Shown here: positions 10,153-22,731 of the stretch, in pieces | How the letters are laid out: each line of letters begins with the position of its first letter | How positions within the stretch are numbered: position 1 is the first letter of the stretch | Assembly (NCBI GenBank): GCA_964017065.1 | Contig: OZ024786.1 | Location: 11,900,502 to 11,964,501 of the forward strand | Source of the DNA: Haliclona indistincta | Lineage: Eukaryota > Porifera > Demospongiae > Haplosclerida > Chalinidae | DNA: 64,000 bases | Reading direction: 5' to 3' | The notes under the pieces: model-generated | Told to the model about the DNA's origin: nothing | Seen by the model: only the letters and a program-made list of their open reading frames with translations | Databases searched by the model: none | Program-made: the position numbers and the translations under genes

Positions 10153-13100
10153 CCAACAATTTTTGAGACATGGAGAAATTAAGGAATAATACTATCACTA
10201 ATTTTTGTCATTAATTTTTAACACTAAAACAAGACATTTACTGATAAAAATAGTCTGTAATACGCAAATTTTCATCCTGCGAAAGTTTGTTGCTGTGCAT
10301 GATCAATATAAAACAATAATTTTTTTTGCAGAATAGCCTGTTATTTTAAAAAACATTTGACCTAGAAAGAAACGTATATATACATGTAGTGTATTATCAA
10401 GTAAGTGAAAAAGACTTCTGTCTAGCTTCAGGTGATAGGTAAAATGTGCAGTCTGTAAGCTGGTTGTCAGCTTGCACACATCATGCAATCATTAACTATT
10501 GCAACATAACCCTTTAGTTATTAGTACCTATCAACCCAGGAAAGAAACCAGTCAGTTCAAGTCACAATGTTGATGGGTAGTTTAGTGTTGATGGGTACTA
10601 AAGGGTAGTACCCAACTTTAGTAAATGGGTACTACTAAAGTAGGGTAAAGAGACACCAAAAATATTATGAATGACTTGCTGTGCGACAACAAATGTGCAT
10701 CACAAGGATAGAGATGGGTTCTATTTTGCCATGTGATGCCGACAACTCTGACTAAGCTAACAGTGCTACACCCTGTTTGTCCACAGGACAAAGCCACGCA
10801 TATTGCTTTCCTGGTGGTACCTATTTTATTACCTACCTATACCTACCTATTTAGAGCCATGCAGTATTCTCTCACTTCATCGCGATCATAAATCCATCCG
10901 TCGATTGGTAGCCTAAAATTAGTTGAAAAAATTTGAACTCTAATTTAGACTCCAACTTTAGTCTCTCTCCTATTGCTAGTACACAAGCTAGTGAAGTTTT
11001 AAATATCATTGCATGCTTGTGAATATCATTGGGTGCTATCATTAGACTAAAATATGAACATTTTTCGACTATACCAAGGATTAATGATTAGCAATGGTCT
11101 ACTGTATCTTCTTAGAATTTTAAAAGAGTAATGTAATAGCTACATGTATTGTAGCTCTAACTACATAGGACACCACAGTATACGTACATTAGCAGGTGAT
11201 ACTGTGAGATCTTCTAGCTGTGCTGATGAAACTTGATAGTTCATTCTCTTACTATCCTTCATGATGAACAGCTCCTGATTAAGACTAAAACAAATAAACA
11301 TAAATTATTTTTACAAAGTGTACATGCAAGTTGTAACCAACTCACACAGGTTTTGTAGAAGTGGCTGTTGTATAATTTTTGTTTATCATAAAAGGAGAGA
11401 ATATTTATACAAAACATGCAATGTCATCATGAATAGGAAATTTTTACCCAAATTTTTAAAGCTAACAATTCTCTGTTCCATTATGATGATGTGCATATGT
11501 AATACTATTTCTAATACCTTTCAAAACGCAGTATACTAGAACAGCAGGAATGACCACAACCAGTATTATCCAGGGCACTCCAATAGCTATCCACACCCAT
11601 CCTGGTATAGCTTGACCTAATAAAAATTAATGATTGCATGTTTTATGTTCATGCATTTACTAGTTGTTGTATACTATCACCTGCTGGACATTCACAATCA
11701 CATGACAGGGGTGTCTGAACTGGTACTACACACAAAGCTGGTGTGACACTACCAGTGGTAGTGGTAGTACTTGGAATAAACAAAACTATGCAAAAAGGAT
11801 AATGTACCATCCTCATTAATAATCGAACTTTTAGTACTTGTATCTTCCGTGTTTGAGCTTGTTGACTTAGAAGACCAATTGACACTGCTAGTGAGAATGA
11901 CGTCAGCTATAACAAGACAAGATCACATTATACTAGCCTCTTACATAGGCTCTTGATGGGAGGAGTCTACATGTGTTGGCATGGTAACCACTAGCATAAC
12001 TATTGATATTACATGTATATGCATTCATACATGTTTCAACATCACGCACTGAGTCATGTTATACACTCATGTATAATGCTAAACTTTCAATTTACAAAAC
12101 TTATAGTTTCACAGAAAAAGCAGTGGACTATATACACTGGACCTAAAGCTAAATTAATATTGGATGATATCTACAAACATGTGTAGCCTTCAAAAGAATC
12201 AATTTATCAACAAACCGTTTATTAATTCAGGCAGCAGTTGCATACTCAATTCTTGCCCCAGTCGTCCTGCCCTATCTCTACCAGCCACAGTCACTAAGTA
12301 CTCATTCCCTAGTGTCAGATCAGTGATGTTCAGTGAGGTGTCAGTGGTGTTGTAGACCATCACTTGAGATGTGTTGCTGATATTCACAGTGTAGTTATAT
12401 ACACAAAGGGGTGTGTCCAGTGGAGCTAGCCAGCTGATAGTGACAGAGGAGAGGATGGAGAAGAAAGTCATATTGAGAGGAGCTGATGGTGATGATGCTG
12501 CAGAGAAAAACCAATATTATGTGAATTATTTTTAAAGATTTGTCGAACCTATAGTTAATGAATGTTTTTTAGAAGTTTGGATGCGATCAGGGTTGTTGAC
12601 GTCACTATTGCAGGTGATGTTTACTCCATCATTGTTCAGTGAAACATTGTGTGCAGTTGCTGTTGATACAAATGTATTGTTGCTTGCGTTAATGAGCTTA
12701 AGTACAAAGATGCCTCCGGAGAGAGTAACAGCAGGATCATTGACTTGACTAGTTGGGTAGTATACTTCGTTGTCACCATCATCATTAATCCACTGCAATT
12801 GTCCAGTATCAGTGATACAAGTGAACACGACTGTGTCTCCAGGACACACATCACTGTCACTGCGTAAAAAGATGGTAATCCTGACAGTTATAACCACAGT
12901 ATTCCCACCGCGCAACACAGTTACCCTGTGGTTGCACTGGCGTCGATAACTGAGTAATACCGTGGTTATACTGGCAGGCTAACTTCAGGATATGTTTCTA
13001 TGGTTAGGCGGTGGTTATACATGGCCAGTCCAACTTGCGTGTAACTACAGGATAACCACGGGATAACAACAGCAGCGAATAACTGTGCCAGGATAACTAC

Positions 13101-13319
13101 CGGGATAACCAGTGCAACAACAGTATACCCACCGCGAAACTACCGTCCACAACCAGGCGGCCGGTAGCGCCCCTGCGCCCGTATCCGGATCCACTGCTAT
13201 ACACGCCCATTACGAAATGCTTCTTGAAACACTTAAAAAAAACACACATGCATAATAGTACTACGAAGTTTGCTGTACAACATCCAGATACATGATCATG
13301 TGCTACAGGAAGCAGCTGC

Positions 13320-15372
13320 TAAGAGTAGCACACAGACGCCATCACTCCTGTATAATATTATGGAAACCCAGTAAAGCACACACGATATCTACCGAACCTG
13401 ACAAACAAGAGGTCATCATGACCCTCACTCCTCTAGTCTACAGACATACAGACGCCATCACTCCTGTATAATATGGAAACCCAGTAAAGCACACACGATA
13501 TCTACCGAACCTGACAAACAAGACGTCATCATGACCCTCACTCCTCTTTATATACAGACACCATCACTCCTGTATAATATGGAAACCCAGTAAAGCACAC
13601 ACGATATCTACCGAACCTGACAAACAAGAGGTCATCATGACCCTCACTCCTCTAGTCTACAGAGATACAGACGCCATCACTCCTGTATAATATGGAAACC
13701 CAGTAAAGCACACACGATATCTACCGAACCTGACAAACAAGACGTCATCATGACCCTCACTCCTCTTTATATACAGACACCATCACTCCTGTATAATATG
13801 GAAACCCAGTAAAGCACACACGATATCTACCGAACCTGACAAACAAGAGGTCATCATGACCCTCACTCCTCTAGTCTACAGAGATACAGACGCCATCACT
13901 CCTGTATAATATGGAAACCCAGTAAAGCACACACGATATCTACCGAACCTGACAAACAAGACGTCATCATGACCCTCACTCCTCTTTATATACAGACGCC
14001 ATCACTCCTGTATAATATGGAAACCCAGTAAAGCACACACGATATCTACCGAACCTGACAAACAAGAGGTCATCATGACCCTCACTCCTCTAGTCTACAG
14101 AGATACAGATGCCATCACTCCTGTATAATATGGAAACCCAGTAAAGCTGCACACACGATATCTATCGAACCTGACAAACAATTAAGACGTCATCATGACC
14201 CTCACTCCTCTTTATATACAGACGCCATCACTCCTGTATAATATGGAAACCCAGTAAAGCACACAAGATATCTACCGAACCTGACAAACAAGAGGTCATC
14301 ATGACCCGCACTCCTCTAGTCTAGAGAGATACAGACGCCATCACTCCTGTATAATATATGGAAACCCAGTAAAGCACACACGATATCTACCGAACCTGAC
14401 AAACAAGACGTCATCATGACCCTCACTCCTCTTTATATACAGACGCCATCACTCCATGGAAACCCAGTAAAGCACACACGATATCTACCGAACCTGACAA
14501 ACAAGAGGTCATCATGACCCTCACTCCTCTAGTCTACAGAGATACAGATGCCATCACTCCTGTATAATATACATGGCGCGGACGCGTGGCGGAAAGAGTC
14601 GTGGCGGAGGGACTGCTGCCTTGGTGGCTGTGCCTCGGAGGAGTGCTCGCCTAGCTGGTGGTAACCAGGATGTCCATGGACGTGTGTCTACTCATGAAGA
14701 TGGAGCCTCCTCCAGGTCACCCGTGCCCAGTTTTGCTCACAGTCGGTCTCCTAGCTGTCAGGGCTCGCCTCAAAGCCAGCACATTACTCCCCCTCTCTCT
14801 TGTCCTTCTAAGTCGCCGCAACATGTATCATCACCGTGTCAATCTGAGTCTAATTCGTTGCCTCGGAAGCCACACATAAGACGCCCTCCTTTTCTTCTTC
14901 CTACTCCTCCTGCTCCTCTATCCAACCCTCTCACTTCTAGTCGAGCATTCTCTCACGCCTCTCTATTTTTGTCTCTTCTTCTATCTATTATTCTAATTCT
15001 TTCTCTTCATTGAAGTAAAGTTCCTGCCCTCATCGCTTTCTAACTCTATTAAGCCTGTACTTGTTGACCTCTTGCTCAACCTACTGTTCTCTTGTTTGCT
15101 GACCTCTTTCTCTGTTCACCTAACTATAACTGTTCACCTAACTATTTTTGACTCTACCTAGCTTTCTACTATTATTATATTCGTGGCTGACCTCTTCTAG
15201 CCATTCACCTATCCTTGTGGCTACTGACCTCTTCTCTCATGTACCTGGACTCATGCTATTCTACATTATTTTATTACCACTATATGTACTTAATTAATTT
15301 GTTTATTCATTTGGGTACACACCTTGTATTAGCATGCATTGCTATTGTGTGTGTCCATGCAATTTGCTAAAG

Positions 15373-15403
<31 letters not shown>

Positions 15404-15720
15404 TATGGAAACCCAGTAAAGCTGCACACACGATATCTATCGAACCTGACAAACAAGACGTCATCATGACCCTCACTCCTCTTTATATACAGACGCCATC
15501 ACTCCTGTATAATATGGAAACCCAGTAAAGCACACAAGATATCTACCGAACCTGACAAACAAGAGGTCATCATGACCCGCACTCCTCTAGTCTAGAGAGA
15601 TACAGACGCCATCACTCCTGTATAATATATGGAAACCCAGTAAAGCACACACGATATCTACCGAACCTGACAAACAAGACGTCATCATGACCCTCACTCC
15701 TCTAGTCTAGAGAGATGCAG
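13320..15720. repeat. Higher-order minisatellite, alternating 106 and 113 bp units
   Basis: Units starting 'acagacgccatcactcctg' alternate between a form ending 'ctctttatat' (106 bp) and one ending 'ctctagtctacagagat' (113 bp), giving a 219 bp higher-order period (unit starts 13448, 13554, 13667, 13773, 13886). The two forms also differ at 'aagacgtcatc' versus 'aagaggtcatc'. The array is broken by the retroposon at about 14572-15403 and continues after it. Confidence 0.9.
14572..15403 (+). mobile_element. Retroposon with basic ORF and poly(A), inserted in the minisatellite
   Basis: The ORF 14573-15013 encodes 146 residues: a basic start (MARTRGGKSRGGG, PRRSARLAGG), a Ser/Pro-rich middle and a hydrophobic end. 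About 390 bp follow, ending in a run of about 28 A (15376-15403). The last 70 bp before the A run ('gctattgtgtgtgtccatgcaatttgctaa') closely match the 3' tail of the LINE fragment at 44285-44590, so this looks like a LINE-family deletion derivative. Minisatellite sequence TATAATAT/ATATGG is interrupted, with ATAT probably duplicated. Confidence 0.7.
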
Positions 15721-16799
15721 ACGCAAACTGGGAAATAGTAGCACACTGGGAAATACACACCATGAACACTATCGTTTTGAGAGCTGAACTTGGACACAGA
15801 AACTTGAATGAAGCATCTCCTAGTCACCTCATGTAAACAGTCGCGATTATTATGAAGCACAGTGCACACAACCTATACTAATTTAAACCTTGCTAGTTTA
15901 TATACTACTAAAAATACTGATCATGAACTCACTAGAGAATTTGGTAACAACGTAAAGCTTTAGCATCAGTTCCATTTGACACGGCATCTGTAAAACAGCA
16001 ATAGTTACACTAGATTCACACATCAGTAACCTTTTCTCTTGCCTATAAGCAACTGAGCAAGCTCTGCTGAAAGAATACGCCAAATCCCCCTCACCACGTT
16101 GCGGTCAAGATGGCGGACGAGTACGTTTTGGCGCCAATCAGCTTGTCTCTTCAGTCAACATCGCATAGAATCAGTCAACAATACACTGAAATCAGTTTGT
16201 TGTTGTCAATGCCGTCAGAATTGATCTAGAATAAGTGAAAACACTAGTTAATCCAGTATAATAATTCTAGTAGTTACAGGTGTGTAAACAGTGTTAAATA
16301 TCATTGTGGTAGTTAGTTGACAAAAATGACGTGCTAATGGAGGAAAATCTATACTGAATGATGAACCAAGGCATGAACCATAGAACAGAGATTCAGAGCA
16401 TATAAAGAATCCTGGTGATAGGCATAGCTAGAGTATAGGTACTGAAGGACACGCACTTAAGTTTGAGTCACTTTTCTGTATGAAAGCATGTACAGGCCTT
16501 AGGGAGTAGAATAAATAAACTGAAATACCACTAGTGATCGAGTGAATGTGCATGACCAGATTCTTACAGAGGCTATTTATGCAACATACCGTCCAACTAC
16601 GCCTGTACTACAGTAAATAACGTACAGCTCATAATAATGCTGAAGGAATCCTGAAGCTGAAGGAATCATAGCCTTATCGATAACAGCTCACGATCGTAGT
16701 AGCGCTGTCGCTGACCTGCCCTGCACACTCGCTTCCGCTGCCATGATCGCCATCTTAACGTAGGCGTTACTACCACACCTTTCATTCTAGCAGGACAGG
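15721..16799. other. CACTA interior without recognisable gene
   Basis: About 1.1 kb of unique-looking sequence. It holds two opposing AAGATGGCG motifs (near 16110 and, inverted, near 16750). I see no supported coding region. Confidence 0.4.
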
Positions 16800-17267
16800 C
16801 GATTCGCATAAAATCACACGGTGCTTATACGACTGAAATCATGTGGGATCATTCGCTAGCGACCGAGCTGATTCCAACCGTAAAGTGTTCGTGTCTAATA
16901 CACCGCTATGAGGCGGTACCATAGCTCATAACAATATTGAATGATTATTGACATCAGCTAGCTAGTTGGCTAGCTAGCTCGAACTCGCTCGGACTCTGAC
17001 AGTGATATAGGGTTCGAGTGTCATCCCAGCTCCAGAAAATAGCTGCAGAATACGGCAGGAAGTTGTTGTCCGCCCATGCAGCTCCAAGACAGGGCAGGAA
17101 ATGCTGCTATGAAATAAAGAATAAGGCGAGCTATCTGGAGTACGGCACTAACTAATGGCTACTGACCTCTACCTCTCCACTCCAGGCAGGTGCTGTCACT
17201 CTGACGTGTGAAGGTCTGTTGTATGTACACAGCTAAATGGTACAATGGTCTATCCTGCACACACACT

Positions 17268-17474
<207 letters not shown>

Positions 17475-17499
17475 AGCCGCAGCTAAGTGACTTCATCTA

Positions 17500-19060
17500 G
17501 CATTGTTCAGGTAGAGATCCCGCGGCAAACAATCACATGATGCATGGCTTTGGGGATAGATAAATACAGCGGGGTGCAGGTTGCTTGACTAAACAATTTC
17601 CTGTTAGCGCATGCCCATAGCGTGTTTCTGTATACTAATTGTACAGAAAACGTACTGTGTGCATGCAGCAGCAAAAACTCTTTGGTTAAGCAACATGCAA
17701 AACTCTGTACCCCATGTACAGAATTGGTAATAATCATTTTTGCACATTAGCACGGCATTCAGTGTTCGGGCTGAATTTCTCTGAACTTGATATTCCTTGT
17801 CTATGTCGTTAATTCTAGTCAAAATTGTACAAAACCCATGTACTCGGCCATGTTTGTGCTTGCAGTACTCCAAGACTAAGATAGCTATACCCATCATAGT
17901 ACTGCTTCTGAACGCACAAAGAACCAGGCTTTCCAACTGTATAAGTAGAACCGAGCACAGAAGTATACTCGGACAGTTACAGTCCCACAGAAACAGCATA
18001 TCTACGACCTTGGCCACGCCATAAAACCAAGTAAAACGCTCCTCAAACTACGTTCAAACAGCTGTTATCCTATCGTACCGATATGCCACGTGGTTATTCT
18101 AGCCGTGTTTTTACTTAGGTAGCTGTCTTCCTAACAGACTTCTAGTCCCATACTAAGCTGTGGAATCGGCAATTCTGCTGTGAATTGTCCCATACTAAGC
18201 TGGGACAATTCTGCTGTGAAGAAGCCTCTAGCACAATTTAACGCACTGCTAAACTATCGCTGGCATATCTAGCTTCTCTCCAGCGAAAGTGTTCCTGGGT
18301 GCCTGAAATAGCCATATTTTTCCTCTTTGGTGGCAATCTAACTGGAGGTCAAGACCTGCATAGGCCCAAGGTTGACTGCACGCGCGGAAATGTATTAGGG
18401 CATTTGCTCATGTGAGCAGTTGCCAATCCTGTACATGGGGTATTTATATATGCTTTGGGCAACCTGCTGACAACCAGTAAAAGCTGTCCAATTCATCATT
18501 GTTTCCGTTGCTGTTGTTAATTGTGATCACTGCATGTTGGTTTCCTTGTATTATGCTCATAAAACCATGGCTTTCAACTACATATTGTCTTGAGGCTGTC
18601 GTAGGACCACTGGTTTTATAGCTATGCTGTTTCATTCATTCTTGTTGTTGACACTTGATTATTCACTCCAGCTATTTTGTAGTGATTAAACTAGATGATG
18701 AATGGCAATATTTAACTGCAAGTTCTATCTTGAAAGTAAGAAATGTTATCTTGTGATGTTTGTCTTGTCTTGATCAACTATTGTGTTTAATTTTTACAGG
18801 AATCACCATGGAATATTTCTCTTGTTTGAGACAGTTGAAATTGCATTGTGTGGTATTCTGAATTTGCTATTCCAAATTATTTTTATCAGAGCAAGTACCA
18901 AAGATTGCATGACTTAGTTAGACTTTGAGGAACTGACAATAATCATCGAGAGCGATTCAAGTGAAAACATGTTTAGATGATTTAATTATCTCTTGTAGTA
19001 TTGTAATCAAACTAGCTAGCATTCATCTCAGTACTGTAATAAGTAAGTATGCAGCATAAC
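17500..19060. other. Non-coding interior of the inverted-repeat block
   Basis: Short frames on both strands lack any family signature. A short local duplication ('tcccatactaagctg', about 18148 and 18188) is the only structure seen. Confidence 0.4.
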
Positions 19061-19069
19061 CTGACCCAA

Positions 19070-19565
19070 ACAGTGGTTTGATCAACTAGAGTAGACTGGT
19101 TGAATCAAATTGTCCCAAACAGTGATTCTAGTTGCAAGATGCAGTCAATTACATACTACTGAAGAAGGATTGATTGACTAGAGTAGACTGGTTGCTTCAA
19201 ATTGACCCAAACAGTGGTTCTAGTTGCAAGATGTAGTCAAATACATACTACTGAAGAAGGATTGATCGACTAGAGTAGACCAGTAGCACTAAATTCACAA
19301 AACTGATCTGTACAGTAATTCTAGTTGCAAGATGCAGTCAAATACTTACTATTAAAGAGGGTTTGATCGACCAGAATAGACTGGTTGCATCAAATTTACA
19401 CAAACAGTGATTCCAGTTGCAAGATGCAGGCTAGATGTAGTCAAATACATACTACTGAAGAGGGTTTGATCGACTAGAGTAGACCAGTAGCACTAAATTC
19501 ACAAAACTGATCTAGTTGCAAGATCAAATACATACTATTAAAGAGGGTTTGATCACCTAGAGTAT
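19070..19565. repeat. Tandem repeat, unit about 120 bp, roughly four copies
   Basis: Diverged units share 'ttgatcgactagagtagac', 'caaacagtg', 'ttctagttgcaagatgcagtcaaatacatactactgaag'. The motif 'gactag.gtagac' leads directly into the minisatellite that follows. Confidence 0.8.
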
Positions 19566-20166
19566 ATAGACAGACTACATGTAGCAACCAGTAGACTAGA
19601 GACTAGTAGACTAGCAAGACCAGTAGATTAGAGACTAGTAGACTAGCAAGACCAGTAGATTAATGACTAGTAGACTAGCAAGACTAGTAGACTAGCAAGA
19701 CCAGTAGTCTAGTGACTAGTAGACTAGCAAGACCAGTAGACTAGAGACTAGTAGACTAGCAAGACCAGCTCAGTAGACTAGTGACTAGTAGACTAGCAAG
19801 ACCAGTAGACTAGTGACTAGTATAGACTAGCAAGACCAGTAGACTAGAGACTAGTAGACTAGCAAGACCAGTAGACTAGTGACTAGTATAGACTAGCAAG
19901 ACCAGTAGACTAGAGACTAGTAGACTAGCAAGACCAGTAGACTAGTGACTAGTATAGACTAGCAAGACCAGTAGACTAGAGACTAGTAGACTAGCAAGAC
20001 CAGTAGTCTAGTGACTAGTATAGACTAGCAAGACCAGTAGACTAGAGACTAGTAGACTAGCAAGACCAGTAGACTAGTGACTAGTATAGACTAGCAAGAC
20101 CAGTAGACTAGAGACTAGTAGACTAGCCAGACCAGTAGACTAGTGACTAGTAGACTAGCAAGACCA
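19566..20166. repeat. Minisatellite, unit about 31-34 bp (agactagcaagaccagtagactag)
   Basis: About 18 units built from 'gactagtagactagcaagaccagta'. 'gactagaga' and 'gactagtga' forms alternate for much of the array, a second higher-order pattern inside the same transposon. Confidence 0.9.
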
Positions 20167-20169
20167 ATA

Positions 20170-21355
20170 GATGCTGGAGATGGATTCACCATCACAACTA
20201 ATTCACTATCCACATAGAAGATGATAAAGGACAACTACAGAGACGATCACTACAAGAAACAGCATCACTAGTCACGGACAAGACAACGATGAACTTACAC
20301 TTTAGCATCGGGTTTTTGAAGGCAAGAATGGTCGACAAGTGTAAAACTGTAGAAAATGTGTGTATGCATCACAAGCATATAGTAATGCTTCATTTTCTTG
20401 AGCTCAAACTGATCACTCTTTATCATTTTTCTCCAGAAACATGCCAGTGGTGAGATTACTGGAATGACATAGCAATGAAAATGCTTTGTTCGAAACAGAA
20501 GCATAATAATTTAGAAATATATTAGTGGTTTGAATATAAATTGTTCGGTTTATACACAAGAGAGTGGTTAAACTGTGGGACTTAATAATGTATGTAATTG
20601 GGTGGCTGCTGTTTCAGCGTTATAGATGTGCTCTTTAGCTAGGGGGATGATGAACTGCAATTTGATAGCCTGGGCGTGGTTAGACACAAAGTGGAGCTCC
20701 AGTAATAAGAGTAGCGGAGAAATAAGAGTCAGTCTGTATAGCATTTCTTACAGTGCCTGCAGTAATAGGACAGCCTACAAAAGTATTTTACGCACGTACA
20801 GCTGAGCAATTTTAAATAACTCACAAGCTGTGAATATGGATGACAGTGTCATAGCTCATCAAACAATACTTCACAACCTTATAATCTATGAGAAAACAGC
20901 AAATAGATGCAAGCTCACAAATCAATTTTCACTCACTGTTGGTACTGTCCAATTGCATCTCATATGGACGCCAGTTTCTTGTTATATTCGTGTAGTCCTT
21001 CGCTGTACAGTCTCTCTGCTTCTAGCAAGTTCAGACAACTCATCTCCACCAACTGCAAACAGAACAAGAAAGTGAAAACGAAGGTTTGTTGAACAAACAC
21101 TTGCGTCTTATATCAATGAACAGCAAATCTGCTTTTCTGCAAAACAAGCATTAGTTCGTTCTACACTAGTAACGGATCAAACACGCAAACCAAAGACATG
21201 TCATGAAGTTTCGTTCGAAGTCTCTCCACATTCGATGCACGTTGAACTCAAGTCATCTTTGTATGGACTAGGAAGAACTCCTTTGCACTTTGGGCAAGTA
21301 TAGCTGTGCCAGGCGTAGTCCCTGAATTTAGTCTCTTTAGTGGGTCTGAGAAAAT
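20170..21355. other. Non-coding interior of the inverted-repeat block
   Basis: No supported gene. Short frames on either strand show no domain or family signature. Confidence 0.4.
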
Positions 21356-21360
21356 CCAGT

Positions 21361-21501
<141 letters not shown>

Positions 21502-22731
21502 ATGATAGACCATTGTACCATTTAGCTGTGTACATACAACAGAGCTTCACACGTCAGAGTGACGGCACCTGCCTGGAGTGGAGAGGTAGAGGTCAGTAGC
21601 CATTAGTTAGTGCCGTACTCCAGATAGCTCGCCTTATTCTTTATTTCATAGCCGAGCAGCATTTCCTGCCCTGTCTTGGAGCTGCATGGGCGGACAATAA
21701 CTTCCTGCCTTATTCTGCAGCTATTTTCTGGAGCTGGGATGACACTCGAACCCTATATCACTGCAGTCCGAGCGAGTTCGAGCTAGCTAGCCAACTAGCT
21801 AGCTGATGTCAATAATCATTCAATATTGTTATGAGCTATGATACCGCCTCATAGCGGTGTATTAGACACGAGCACTTTACGGTTGGAATCAGCTCGGTCG
21901 CTAGCGAATGATCCCACATGATTTCAGTCGTATAAGCACCGTGTGATTTTATGCGAATCGGGTGAGCAGGATGTGGTCTTAACCAATGGTTATGCAGGCC
22001 CACCGCAGCGTAGTATAACCCAGGGTAACCAACATGGTAAGTTATTCGGTAGTTGCACCGTAGTTATACTGTACAAGTTATACCGTGTGCAGAGTTCCCC
22101 AGGGTAACTTAGTTATACTGAACAGTGGAAAACCACGGGTAACCATCCTTTTCTTGTAGTGTGTCTGCTGAGGATGTCAGTGTTACTAGAATCAGAAGCG
22201 CATATAGAGTATAACAGTACACAATGAGTATGATGATTAATTTTTGTGAACAGAAGCATCTAGCTAAAGTACTTATTGTAGTCCCTCTGAGTTGAGGCTA
22301 CGCCCAACCAGCTATTAGCAGTGCAGATTCACTGTCACGTATCATTACTATGCAAACGTACCTGCAGTTGATCTTGTGAAGATAACGAAAAGCTGAAGAA
22401 AATAATAAATCTGTAGTAAATCCATTCACACGGATCTGATCGGCTTGAGGCAGCCTCCGTCACCAGAGTGCTAGTGTGAGAAATCACGTAAACTATGTTT
22501 ATTACTATTACTAATACGTTTACTATTACCGTAACGGTGCACACGTACGTAAAGTAAACGTAACGTTTACATACTGTATTTGATAATCGGATCTCGAATC
22601 AACAAAGATTATGCAAATGAAATGTGTGCACTGTGATGTCTGATGTAAGAGTTATTAGTTTCATAAGTTGCTGTATATGTTCATAATATATAGAAAAATA
22701 ACTATAGCTATACGGTCTAATGAGCTATAAA

